Of a DNA stretch of 64,000 bases, positions 41,401-54,426 are shown in pieces (position 1 is the stretch's first letter; each line of letters opens with the position of its first letter). Below the pieces are notes generated by a model. It saw only the letters and a list, made by a program, of their open reading frames with translations. It was not told where the DNA came from and did no database searches. This DNA is from Adiantum capillus-veneris (lineage: Eukaryota > Streptophyta > Polypodiopsida > Polypodiales > Pteridaceae), in assembly GCA_014529385.2 (NCBI GenBank), contig CM043954.1, forward strand, positions 4,465,306 to 4,529,305, in the 5' to 3' direction. Position numbers and translations under genes: made by a program.

Positions 41401-44400
41401 TTTGCCACCGCTGTTGCCCCCACCACCACCGCCACCAGACTACAATGGTTGGAGCTCGTATAGATACCCTTATTATCGTACCCGGGATATGCGACCGATC
41501 GAAAAATTTCAAGGATGGCGACACAGTCAAATTTTTTACTGGGCATAAGCCATAAAGAACCCTAGACCACATGGTGTTCATGGATTTGGTAGAGTACCTG
41601 TAGTTTCTTCTCGACGAGCTTCGCGACATTCTTTCGCGGCATTATCATTAGAATCTTCCAATGTTGCAAAGTTTTCAACAATTTCTGAATTACATGTTAT
41701 CCACTCTGATGCCCCACGTGGTACCTCCTCCTCTGGCACCAAAAAGTATGAGAGCTTCCAACCGACAACCTTCCCAGCCGTTTGTTCTAATCGGGGAAGT
41801 CTTTAGGAATATGATGTAGCCATCTGACCCTAATCCAGTGCAACCACCTTTGCCACCGCCGTTGCCCCCATCTCCCCCACCACCACCGCTGCGAGACTAC
41901 AATGGTTGGAGCCCATATAGATACCCTTATTATCGTACCCGGGATATGCGCCTAACCAATCGAAAGATTTCAAGGATGGCGACAGGACAGTCAGATTTTT
42001 TACCTTTTCTGAGGTGAAATATCACAAGAAAGCATTGCAGTTTCTACAACAATTCGACAACATCTATGCTTTGGGGATCTATACAATAGAATCCAAGATT
42101 TCTCGAGCAGCGGGATTTCTTAGAGATAATGCTATGCAGTGGTGGAGTTCAATCGCGATACAACCGCATGCTGCAAGGACCTGGCAAGCTTTCAAGACAA
42201 TATTTTCACGCAGTTATATGACTTCTCTCTTTGAAGTCGAGATCTTGTCGGAATGGGGCAACTTGAAAATGATTGCCACAGAGACCATGGACGACTATAA
42301 CCAAAGGTTTCTCAACGTCTACCTCCCGTTGTCCTTATTTAAGCTTGTTCCCTTGGAGGACCAGTGCTAGCGATACCCCATTGGACTACCATCACCATTG
42401 CAGGACTCAACCATGCAAGAGCTTATGGACCATCCGTAGTCGGCTACAAACTGATGAAAGGAAAGATGGAGTTTACCACAGAAGCAACTCCGGCCACTAA
42501 CCAAACTCTCGACAACAACGAACAAATTCTTGGGAGTCTCGTGAAACCCAACCTCAAAGGCCTCATCTGGCACAATGTCAACGAGAAACCCTTTTACAAG
42601 AACTCTTACAAGAACCCCAATGCTTCGAATGTTTTCAAACAAGGCATACGTTCACTACATGTCGTCAACAAGCCTCGACGTCTTCAGAGCAACATTCAGC
42701 TCCCACGACAGAAAGATCTCCAGACCCTCCTCTGGCTAAGAGAGCTCAACGTGCTATTGGACTAGTACTTGACATTTATGGCATAAATTTGGAGAGTTCA
42801 AATCAATTGTGCAGAGCATATGGCAAAGTCAAGGGCTTGAAAGCCCTGATCTTCTTTAACCCTGGAGCTACATAAACTTCATCCATCTAGACCTTGAAAC
42901 CGGCCCGTAGGGGGTAGACGTAGGCTTTCATCCGAAACTTTACTTTAGACTTTAGGACACACAGAAACTTTGCAAAAGAAAACGTGTAACGGGAATTGAT
43001 ACTTCAAACACACATGGCTTGGAAGCTAGAGCGCTACCACGCAAACGTTGACACCTGTTGGCGGTGTTTCTTTATTGTCTTAACCGAGAGAATAAAACTT
43101 GTGATTTCCTACAAGCTGTTTGGCATAATCCGGGCTGAAAACGACTTGTTCTGGCCCGATTTCGGTAGCATAACTGTACTAGGACGCTTCACAGACACTA
43201 TCCCAGGCAATAGATGACTTTCCCGATGCATACGGACACTTTGCAAAACCTTGCGAGAATCTGCAGCACGCTGAATTCTCTGTTTTCTGCCTTGAAAATG
43301 CGCCAAATCACCTGTATAGCGGTCCCCTTGCGTCCCTGGACCTCCTGGAGGTATTAGGGACCGTTAGGACCGAAACCCCAAACCTGCAAAAATACACAGC
43401 AGGCTGTATTTCCCTTTTTTTGTGGCATCCGTAGCAAGTCCTCGAGCTCCCGCACCTGTAGGGCTACTTGCCCTTTGAATCGGACGAGATTTCTCTCGTG
43501 AAACCTCTCTGAATTCACCTGTACCTGCGGGGGATTAGCAACTAGCTAATCCAGTACCTGTGCAAGAGGCTCTTGCGTCGGCAATCGCGCATGCATCCAC
43601 ACAACTGTACATAAGTCAAATGAAGAGCCCTCTTGTGGGGCATCACATAACTGCACAGAGGGGAGAGAGAGAGCAATGAATGCTGTGCAAGGCTTCAATT
43701 CTTGCACTTCACTGTACATAGAGGGTAGGCAAGCACACAAAAGCTTTGGTACCTGCAACAATCCACCATCTGGCTGAAAATGCAGGCCAGGTTTTGTTTT
43801 AATGCTTCTCTCTCTCTTAAGTTGGAAAATGCCCAAAAATGTGCGAAGTGGCACTCATGCATTAATTCCCTGCTTTGGACCTTCTGGGCTAAAAATATCT
43901 CAACCGGTTGCTCAGTTGACTCTCTCGTCATTCTGGAGCTAATGACGCGAACAGATTTGGTAGCCCAAAATAGCAATTCCCTAAATTTTAGGAGATGCTT
44001 CCATTGGACTCTCATTGGTCATTTGACCATCTATCCCCACTGGACCGCATCCAAAAATGCAATGTGGCCCAGCTGTCGGGTACTTTCCCTTGGTGACCCC
44101 ACCTTGGCACTATGCCTTTATTGAGTTCACTTCCTAGTATTCACCAACTTGCTAAGTGAGACGCGGGACCTACATGATCTTGAATTGAGCCTAGACATCC
44201 TCTTACTATACGAATTTCAGTGCCGACCAACTTCCCGTCTGCGGATGAAACTACTGTTCACATTGGCCATACAATGTCCGACCGTTTGCAACTTCAAAAC
44301 GAGGGTCTCAAAAATTAAACAAAAATTATTGAAAAGAAACCAACAACTAAGGTTAGCAATTGCCACGTCCTCGTGACACACCCCACTCTTGAAATCGCAA

Positions 44401-47400
44401 ACGTCCTCGATTGCATACCATAAATACACGCCACTGATGATCTTGTGTTGTTAGCACTCTTTTATCATAGCATGTATCTGCGAGAAAGGTCGTAACACAT
44501 AGATACAAATGAGTTAATGAGACCTTCATACTTTTGTCATTTCCATCTATCACTGAATTCATATGTACATTTGATGTGCTAGCTCTATCATTAGCCCTCC
44601 TTTGCACACGTTGGGTTGGGGCATAGGTAGGTTGTAACCCAAAAGCTTCAAGGTAAAGCTGCAGTACATTTGGTGACTCTGACAGCTCATGCTCTTCCAT
44701 CCACTTTGCATCCATAGGTGGATAGTTCTTGAATTTCACCACGTAGCGTCTTGCAACCTATCGTTTAACTTTTCTGTCCTTATGTGCCAAAGATTGCTCA
44801 CTTACCGGGATCTCATCAAGTTCCTCAACTTTTGGCTGATCCTCATCTAGCATATCTTGTGGCACATCACCCACGAAGGGTCTTAGAAGACTCACGTGAA
44901 ACGCATTATGAATCTTCCATGCATCAGACAATTTTAGCCTGTAAGCCACATCGCTGATCTTGTCAAGCACTTGAAACGGCCCATAGTAATGCATGCTGAG
45001 ATTAGAAAACAGCCGTTTCTTGCCCTTCATCTTCTTTAACCTTGTCTTCTCAAACCTTAACGAAACCCAATCACCAAGTGATAACAGCAATTGACCACGG
45101 TGATGATCAACAACCTTTTTCTGTTTTGCCTGAGTCTTCTCCAAGGCAACTTTAATTTTCTTGTACATTTCATCCATGTTCTCAACATATCGATCTACCT
45201 CAAAGATCTTGTCCTTTGTATGCAAAATGGGAGGAACTTTTTTGCCACCTTCAACAATCTCGAAAGGTGCCTTGCTAGTCGACGAATGCACCGTATTATT
45301 GTACGCATACTCAAGCATAAGGTACTCCCTCCGCAAATCAGGAAAGCAGATGGAGAAGGGAAGGTCTGCCTCCTCTACCAGAACATCTAAAGCAGGGTCA
45401 AAACCATGTCTCCACTGTCGAAAGTGGGCTCGAACTGCTCGGATGGTCAAGGGGCTCATGGCGATGACCTTGGAGGCCATCTCGGAGGTTTCAAACTCTA
45501 TCTGATAGTAGCCTTGTCTGAGGAACTGAACGTCCAAGATCTTGCCCACCTCTGCGAGAAGGCGGTCCTGGAGAAGATCACGCAGCTCTTCTCTGCTAGG
45601 TCTGGTGCCGAGAATCTTGCAGATGACAGAATTTGCCTGCAGGCACTCAACCTCTGCGGCTAGGCTCGCTTGCTCTCACTAAAAGAGCAAGTTGAATGGT
45701 GGGCTCAGCGAGGTCAGGCGAGGGGACTTGATTGGAGTTCCTCTGTGGTGGAGCTTGAGCCTCCATCTGTGTCTGCCGTTGTGGAGAAGAGGCGGAGAAA
45801 CGACGACGCGAGGGGCAATTCCCGCTGGACCAAGCACGCCGAATATGCTCGCGTGGCCTGACAAGCAGGACAGGTTAGACTGGCGGGCGGAAAGGGAAGT
45901 AGAGTGTGGTCTGGGGTAGGGAGGCGGGGGCGCAATGAATGGGGTGCAAAGGGATGGGTGGGCAGGGGGCGGGGGGGGGGGTTGGTTGCGGGGAGGGGGA
46001 GAGACCAGCAGGATTAAGCGCTCGCCAGGGGACTGGCGGGCTGAGGGACGGCAGGCTGGGGGTAAGCGGGCAGCAGCGGGAAGGGAAGGGGCGGCAGTGC
46101 GGGGCAGCAATGGGAGGGATGGGGGATAGCGGGAGGAAAGGGGGTGGCAGCGCGGGGGCAGCAACGGGAGAATGGGGGATAGCGGGCAACAACGGGAGTG
46201 CTGGGGGAGGCAGCACGGGGCAACAGGTGGAAGGGGGGGACAGCGCGGGGGGCGGACAAGGGTGGGTAGGGTAGCGCGGGGGCTGAGGGGTGGGTAGCTC
46301 GAGGAGGAAGCAGGGTGGGCGAACACAGCAGCAGCGAGCAGCGTTCCTAACTTTTGCTCTTTTTTGGCCTAATTCATCAATAATGTTGAGATTTAAATTT
46401 GTCAGCTGGCTGAAAATTGAATTGAACTCATTCAAATGCACCGACATTAAAGTGCCTTTCTTTATACGAAGGTCCATGAGCCTTTTCAACCAATATACTT
46501 TGCTAGCAGCACTTGGTTGAGCATACAACTCATCGAGCCTCTTCCACATATTCCATGCATTCTCTTCTTTCTCGATATTGAACAAAAGAGAATCTGACAC
46601 GGAAAGCATAATTGTGGAGCGGGCAAGCTCATCCATCTCTTCCCATTCTTCATCATCAATGACTGTGCTGGTTTAACTCCCTTTTTCTTAATCGGTCTCG
46701 CCTGCCTCTTCTGTAAGAGAACATTGTAACATTGCTTCTTCCATATAGCAAAGTTATGGGCGCCTTCCAACTTTTTGATGTGCAACAGATTACTACTATC
46801 ACTGTTGGAGGTCATGCGTTACCACAAGAGACCAATAAAGCACTCCAATACAAGCAGTAAACACTGAAATTAACCTGTAATGACACAAATTCAGCACCTC
46901 AGCTGATCATACATATGCCAAATGACCAAAAATGTCATCAATTTGGCAATTCCACAGTGTCAATACATCAAGTTCAGAAACAGTTTTGAAAATTCAGCAT
47001 CAATTTTCAACGATAAGAAATTGCATTAATTTCGTTTCGAAATGCAAAACCCCAAATTTCTGAGTTCAATGTGCCAAAAATTGCATCAGAAATTGCCTGT
47101 TAATGCATTTCCAGGGCCAATTTTGCGTGAATTATCAAAATTCAGCAAAACCCCCAAATGCGAACGGGATCAAACTCAGTTAATTTGCTGAAATTAATTC
47201 CAGACTTTCTGAATTTCAGAAATTTCAGCAAAAGCCCCAATTTCTGAGTTCGAATTGGCACCGAAACCACTCGAATCGAGTGAGAACTTGTGTAGAAACC
47301 TGAATTTGCTGATTTTTCACTGTCGTAGACCTTTAATTCACTGCTGTCCGCTCAATTTGCACGCTGAATTTCTTGTTTTCAGCTCTGCAGCTTTCAAAAT

Positions 47401-50011
47401 GTCCCTCTTTTTGCGTACACACTTCTGTGATCACTACGCACGCGTAGAAGTGCACAATTCCTACTTTTCTCGCGATGAAGCCAAGCTCTGATACCAATTG
47501 TGAGGTCTTACTGTGATCTTCTCGCGATAGGAGGAGGCGAGAGAAAGTGCGATTGTTGTAGGCTATTAGTGCAAGGAGAGAGAAAGGGAAGGAGCGCTCG
47601 GAGAGAGAGTGTGCGTAGGTATGGGGCTGCACAAGGGCAGCGCAAGAGATGAGAGAAGGAGAGAGCTCGTTGAGATTTTTAGAAGCCCACGATTATTGAG
47701 TCTTTGGGGCAGCCTTAGTATTATACACATGAGATGACTTTTGACTTTTTAATTTAAGTCCCCGTTCACACGGTCGGACACTGGAAATAGGTCAAAGTGC
47801 CTTTATTCCCTACACTATCACATGGACCGATGAGCTCGATCAATGTTTCCAACGTTACAGCAACTAGTTACATTTGCACATATGTTGCAGATCGTGCATC
47901 CAAACAAACCCTTTGTGGTGGAAATGGATGCAATCGATTAAGCCATGGGTGTTGTTCTCTATCAAAAGGGCGGACCTGTAGCATTTGAAAAACACAAGCT
48001 CACAGACACACAAACCAGCTACTCCACACAAGAGAAGGAGTTGTTGGTAGTCATCCATGCTTTGAAAATTTGGCGTCATTACCTCTATGGTGTGCCCGCT
48101 TTGTGGTATGGACTAACCACCATTCATTGAAATATCTTTGTGATAAGCCTGACCTTCGAGGATGGCTCAAACTCATGCACAAGTTCGATTTTGACATTCG
48201 CTAGCGCCTACCCTTAGGGCGCTACCACTGCGGTGGCCGACACCCTCAATATGATCTCGGAGATGAACGTTCTTTTGTTCAGTCACCTCTTGATTGACTT
48301 CTATCTTTCTTTCAGAGGGCGTTGCTAAATAGACCCTCACTTTGGTGCGATATGGCGACACGTCCAAGAGGGATGCGTGCTCGGGAAAGCAATGGCGGTC
48401 TAGATGTGAGTCGGTTGGCTACAAAGAAAATTATTCCATTCGTGGTGGACTACTTTCCAAACAAGGCAAAGTGTGTGCCCGTGGATGGGGATATTGACAA
48501 GCAACTTCTGTTTTATTGTCATGATGCTCCGAGTGTCACTTGGAGGTGTATTTTTCATGTTGCCTTCTTTAAATATATATATTTTTAGCAAGAAAAAGAT
48601 CTTTCCATTAGTTAAGAAAACTGCCAATGGGCTACAACCTGCTCCTGCTAGAGAGGGCCACATCAAACTGTGGGGAGGCTCTCCCAATGAAAAGGTTAGA
48701 TATGTACAATGATGGCTAAATCAGGATATGGGAGGAGGAAACAACCACACTGGCGGGCGGTACTGCCATCTAGGCGCACCATGAACCATGGTGAAGAAGG
48801 GCCTTGATCGCCAAATTTGCAAGAAGGCTTCACGGCGCTCCCACATGTGATCAGAGCTTCCCTGAAGTCTTTCAAAGTGGCCCTTGAGTGTATGGATCAG
48901 CTCCAACCAAATGTCACGTACAGTCCCTGCGGATGGGACGGATCGAACCTTGAAGATGCAGAAGCAACGGGTTCTCCAGATGAACCACAATGTCAGGCTG
49001 CAGATGAGCTCCCAACAACACTCTCTACCTTTGCTCCATTCTTGAGGAACAAGCTATGTAGTGTAGGCTGGCCCTCCTATATCACAATCATCGTGGTGGC
49101 TGAAGCCATCTCAAGGCTAATTGCTAGGCCTTAGAGTGCGGACCAAGCTACAACATCCCAAGTGTACTGGCTAGCTGTAGAAAGTGTAGGCATCAATGGA
49201 AGAATTCGAAGACAAACCTGCTCTTCCATGGGGCAGTCCCAAAACTTCCTTCACCTTGTTGGCACGATCGACCATGGAATCAAAGTGTGTCTCTAGCTTG
49301 CTAAGGCGAGCTTTGAGTTCACTATTTTCTTCCATAACTCGATCGAGGGCTGCTTGGAGTTGAGTGATGCGATCCATTTTACAAGGGGCTGCTAGCACAG
49401 TGGCAAAACTCCGTCTTGTACCGGTGGGAGTCTTAAAGGTATTCATCATCCCTAAGCTCCAAAAGACCTAAAGATTGGCAAATAGCTTGATGTGCAGGAA
49501 TTTTTGACTCTGCTTTACCTTTGCATCTGATTGCACTTAAGATTTTGGAAGAAGGCAAATGATTGCCTTGCCCCAACAATGGGCTTCATGGTCTAGTCAC
49601 TTCCCGAATCTGTTGTCACAGTGTCGTAGGCCTGTCACGGACCACTCAGTCAAGCTGTCACACGATAGGTATGTCACAGAACGCGCAAAACTGTGTAAAT
49701 TGACTCTGCGTTTTTTCCTGTAGTGAGCATAAAGATTTGCAGAAGGCGGAGTGAGCGTGAAGGGGAGGGAGAGAGGGAAGAAGAAGAAGAAGAAGAGAAG
49801 AGTTTTAACGTCGTAGGAAACTATCGCAAGAGACCTTAAAGATCTATCTGACGAGGAGAATTGAACTCAAGACCTGTTATTCAAGAGGGAAATGGCATAA
49901 CCAATCTTCACACTTGGGTGAGTGAAGGGTTATACCATTTTCCTCTTTTTATTAGCACACACCCCCGAGAAGAAGAGAGTTTTATTGTCGTAGAAAACTA
50001 TCCCAAGAGAC

Positions 50012-50088
<77 letters not shown>

Positions 50089-50144
50089 AGAAGAGAATTT
50101 TAACGTCGTAGGAAGCTATCCCAAGAGACCTCAAAGATCTATCC

Positions 50145-50215
<71 letters not shown>

Positions 50216-52760
50216 TTTTTAACGTCTATGTCAGGCCGAAATCGGCCTATGAGACAAATCAAATGTACATGGTGTGTATGTCATCCGTCTATCGGAAAGA
50301 CAAATGAAACAAAACTGATACAAAACTGAACTGAATGTAGGTAGTGGAGTATCTGAGGAGGGATGGAGCTCTATCTCTAGGGGTATATGCATGTCTATAT
50401 GCTCAAGGTAGTACAATCATGAGAATGCATCAAGCTATCTAGCTCCATCCTGTACTAATGGGGGGATGTAAGATGTGGTACATGGGCGGGTCTGGTGCCA
50501 AGGCTACCCGGATGAAAGCTGTCGGGTCGGCCCTCATCTGAGCCACTCGCTCCTCAGTGGCACGGCGCTCCTGGGCTCGGATCTCCTCGATCTGTCGGTG
50601 GTGGGAGCTCGCGCCCCTGTAGCCTGTGACTCGTGGTCGTCGTCTAGCTCGGCTCACCTCCGCCTGTGGGAGTGTCACTCCCCTCTGAGTGTCTGGTGAG
50701 GGAGGGGCGGCAATCCTCTGAAAGAAGTCTGTGAGCTGTGACTGTCTCCCCTCTGTCTGTGTAGCTGTGTGTGGCTGTAGTAGTGTGTCCCGATGGCTCT
50801 GTATCTCTAGTAAGAAACGTCCGAGCTGTCTCTGATCTCGAGTGTCCATGATCTCTCGGAGAGTGGGCTGTCCTCTGAATAAGGCCTCATACCTGCCTCT
50901 GATCTCAGTGTATGCTCTGCATCTACATACAAAGTGCTCCTCACTCTCCACCTCCTCTGTGCAGGCTCTGCAGACTCGCTCCTCCCTGGGAACACCAGTA
51001 TGTCTCGCGATCTCAATCTCTAACCTGTGTGAAGCCACTCTCAGCTGACCAATCGCCACCCGTGAGCTATGTGGCATATATGTGTCCATGTAGCGTGGTC
51101 TCTGTATGAACCCCCCAGACAATATGGTGAGAAACTGGTCTCTGTAATCTGACATCCTCGTCCCCAAGCCAGGTGACTCCCAGACTCTCCTAGTGTATAG
51201 CTCCCACAGATCCTGTCTCAATACCAAGTTCCTCTCACTGCGAGAGAGGTGAACATATGGTGAGTGGGGGTCGTACTGGAATGGTGGTAGGCTCTCCATG
51301 TCAAGACCATGTCCCTCAAACCATGCTCTGACCTGTGAGTACCATGCTCTCTCATGCCCACTCTCTGATAGCTGTATAGCTGCCTCAAATGCTCTACGAG
51401 TAAGTGTGTCAGGAGGTAGCTCTCTCATCCTCTGGATGAAGCAGACTGTCTGGAATAGTGCCTCTACAACCATAGGTGGTGTGGCGAGCTCGGCTCTAAT
51501 AATGTCATGTGGCACTGTCTTCTTGCTGCGGAGCAAGCGTGAGATCATACATACCTGTGGCCTCTCAAGCTGTGGCCACTGGTCAGCTGTCAATCCTGGT
51601 GCCCATACTGTCGCCAAGTACATCAAGGCCGGGGTGACTAAGGTGTCGAAAAGCCACCCCTTCGTGCGGGGCTCCTGAAAGTGTGCCTGGTGGCATCTCC
51701 GCTCTAGCATGGCCAGAGCTGCATATCCTCGGGTGAGCCTGTCAGCAGCAGCCTGCCTCATAGTGAAGGGTCCTGGTAGGCTGGTGAATGTGATGCCAAG
51801 GTAGACATAGGAGGTGACTACATCAACCTGTCCTCCTGCTGCTGTGAAGGTGGCAGCTCTCCTCACTGCATTGGATGTGTGAAAGATCATAACCTTGGTT
51901 TTGCCAAGGTTCACAGTCAACCCCCTGTGTGTGCTGAATTCGTCCAAGGCCTCAAGATGGCGTTGCAAGCCCTCGGGTGACTCTGAAATCAACACAATAT
52001 CATAAGCATATAACATGATGTGGACCGGAGTACCTGCCAAGTCGCTCCCCTCTCCTCCTGCTCGCAGTATGTAGTCGGAGATCTCGTCGATGTAGAGCCC
52101 AAAGAGTGTCGGGAAGAGTGGGCATCCTTGCTTAACACCAATGGTGCTAGCAATGGTCTCTGAAAAACCGCCTGGGCAACGAACTCGACCCGTCACCCTC
52201 TCGTAGAGAGCATATATGGCCCAAATCATCTCTGTTGGTACCCCAATGCTGTAAAGGCGCTGGAAGAGTCTCTCGCGTGGGACTGTGTCAAAGGCCTTGC
52301 GGAAATCCACGAAGCAGCAATAAAGCCTCTTCTTCAGCGCCTTTGCCCCATCAATGAGGCAGCGCAGAACGAAGATGTGATCAGTGGTGGAGAAAGCTCG
52401 TCTGAAACCTGCCTGGCCTCGAGCTCGTAAACCCTCGATCTCTGCGTAGCAGCTGAGCTGTGCCTCTAAGTACTGCTCCATATAGCTTGGCCATCGTGTG
52501 GCCAATCATGATAGTCCTGTAGTTCCCTGGGTCCAGGGTGTCGCCAGATTTGTGGATAGGCACTATGGTGTGCTGTGTCCACTCCTCTGGGAAGCCCTCC
52601 CCTATAGCCCGGTTGAAGACATGTGCAATCAATGGGGCTATAGTGGAGGCCGCATAAATGATGTGCTCACTCTGTAATCGAGTATGGTCAGCTGATCGTC
52701 TGTGCTGCATGCGGCGTATGGCCCTCTCTACCATCTCTGCTGTAAAGGAGGAGGAGCACG

Positions 52761-52844
<84 letters not shown>

Positions 52845-52932
52845 AATGAAATGTTATATTAACGTCTTCAAAAGGCCAAAGTGACCAAAGAGACCAGGAA
52901 GTTACAATGTGGTGTATCTGATACCAAGTCAG

Positions 52933-52972
<40 letters not shown>

Positions 52973-53815
52973 AGAAGAAGAAGAAGAAGAAGAGAAGAGA
53001 GTTTTAACGTCGTAGGAAACTATCCCAAGAGACCTTAAAGATCTAGCCAACGAGGACTCAAGACCTGTTATTCAAGAGGGAAATGGCATAACCAATCTAC
53101 CACACTTATGTGATAGAAAGGTTATACCATTTTCCTCTTTTTATTAGCGTGCACAGACACCTTAGAAAAAGAGAGTTTTAACATCGTAGGAAACTATCCC
53201 AAGAGACCTTAAAGATCTAGCCGACGAGGAGTTGAACTCAAGACCTGTTATTCAAGAGGGAAATGGCATAACCAATCTACCACACTTGGGTGATAGAAAG
53301 GTTATACCATTTTCCTTCTTTTATTAGTGCATACACACACACCCACACACACACCCGAGAAGAAGAAAGTTTTAACGTTGTAGGAAACTATCCCAAGAGA
53401 CCTTAAAGATATAGCCGACGAGGAGTTGAACTCAAGACCTGTTATTCAAGAGGGAAATGGCACAACCAATCTACCACACTTGGGTGATAGAAAGGTTATA
53501 CCATTTTCCTCTTTTTATTAGCGCACACAGACACCCGAGAAGAAGAGAGTTTTAACATCGTAGGAAACTATCCCAAGAGACCTTAAAGATCTAGCCGACG
53601 AGGAGTTGAACTCAAGACCTGTTATTCAAGAGGGAAATGGCATTACCAATCTACCACACTTGGGTGATAGAAAGGTTATACCATTTTCCTCTTTTTATTA
53701 GCGCACACACACACACCCACACACACACCCAAGAAGAGGATAGTTTTAATGTTGTAGGAAACTATCCCAAGAGACCTTAAAGATCTAGCCGACGAGGAGT
53801 TGAACTCAAGACCTG

Positions 53816-53860
<45 letters not shown>

Positions 53861-54373
53861 ATTTTGGTTCTTATGTTGAAGGGAAAAGGAAAGCGGAAGA
53901 CTCCAAACTGTGTGTCTGTTGAGGTAACTGATGTTATTACGATGGAGATCGACCCTGCATCTCAAGCAATGAAAGTAGAAGGTGATGTTGTTGATAAACA
54001 GAATAATGGCACAACGTTTACTAACTGCGAACTTGTTGAAAATGAGAAAGTTACTTCTGAAGTTGCTGGTGGGGAAGATGAAGAGGATGCACCTGCTCGG
54101 AAGAAGTCAAAGGCTTATCCAACAATGCCGCCTGATTCTGCTGGGACAGTTTCATTAGGTACTGCTAGTGAGAGTCCAACTTCTGGTGATGATGCAGAAT
54201 GTAGACTCACTGTGAGGGAAAAGAAGCTTGTGGATTTTAGAGGCAAGCTGTATGTGGCGCCCTTGACAACAGTAGGAAACCTTCCGTTTCGAAGAGTATG
54301 TAAGCAGTTAGGAGCTGACATCACTTGTGGTGAAATGGCAATGTGCACCAATTTACTTCAGGTGAATGAGCCT

Positions 54374-54426
<53 letters not shown>

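Noticed and set aside
45679-46326. Minus-strand Pro-rich frame of 215 codons and plus-strand Gly-rich frames
   Set aside because: Open only because the G-rich tract lacks stop codons.
52990-53818. CRISPR-like array (five spaced repeats)
   Set aside because: Units are about 180-197 bp with tRNA boxes and retroposon tails in a eukaryotic intron; no CRISPR features.
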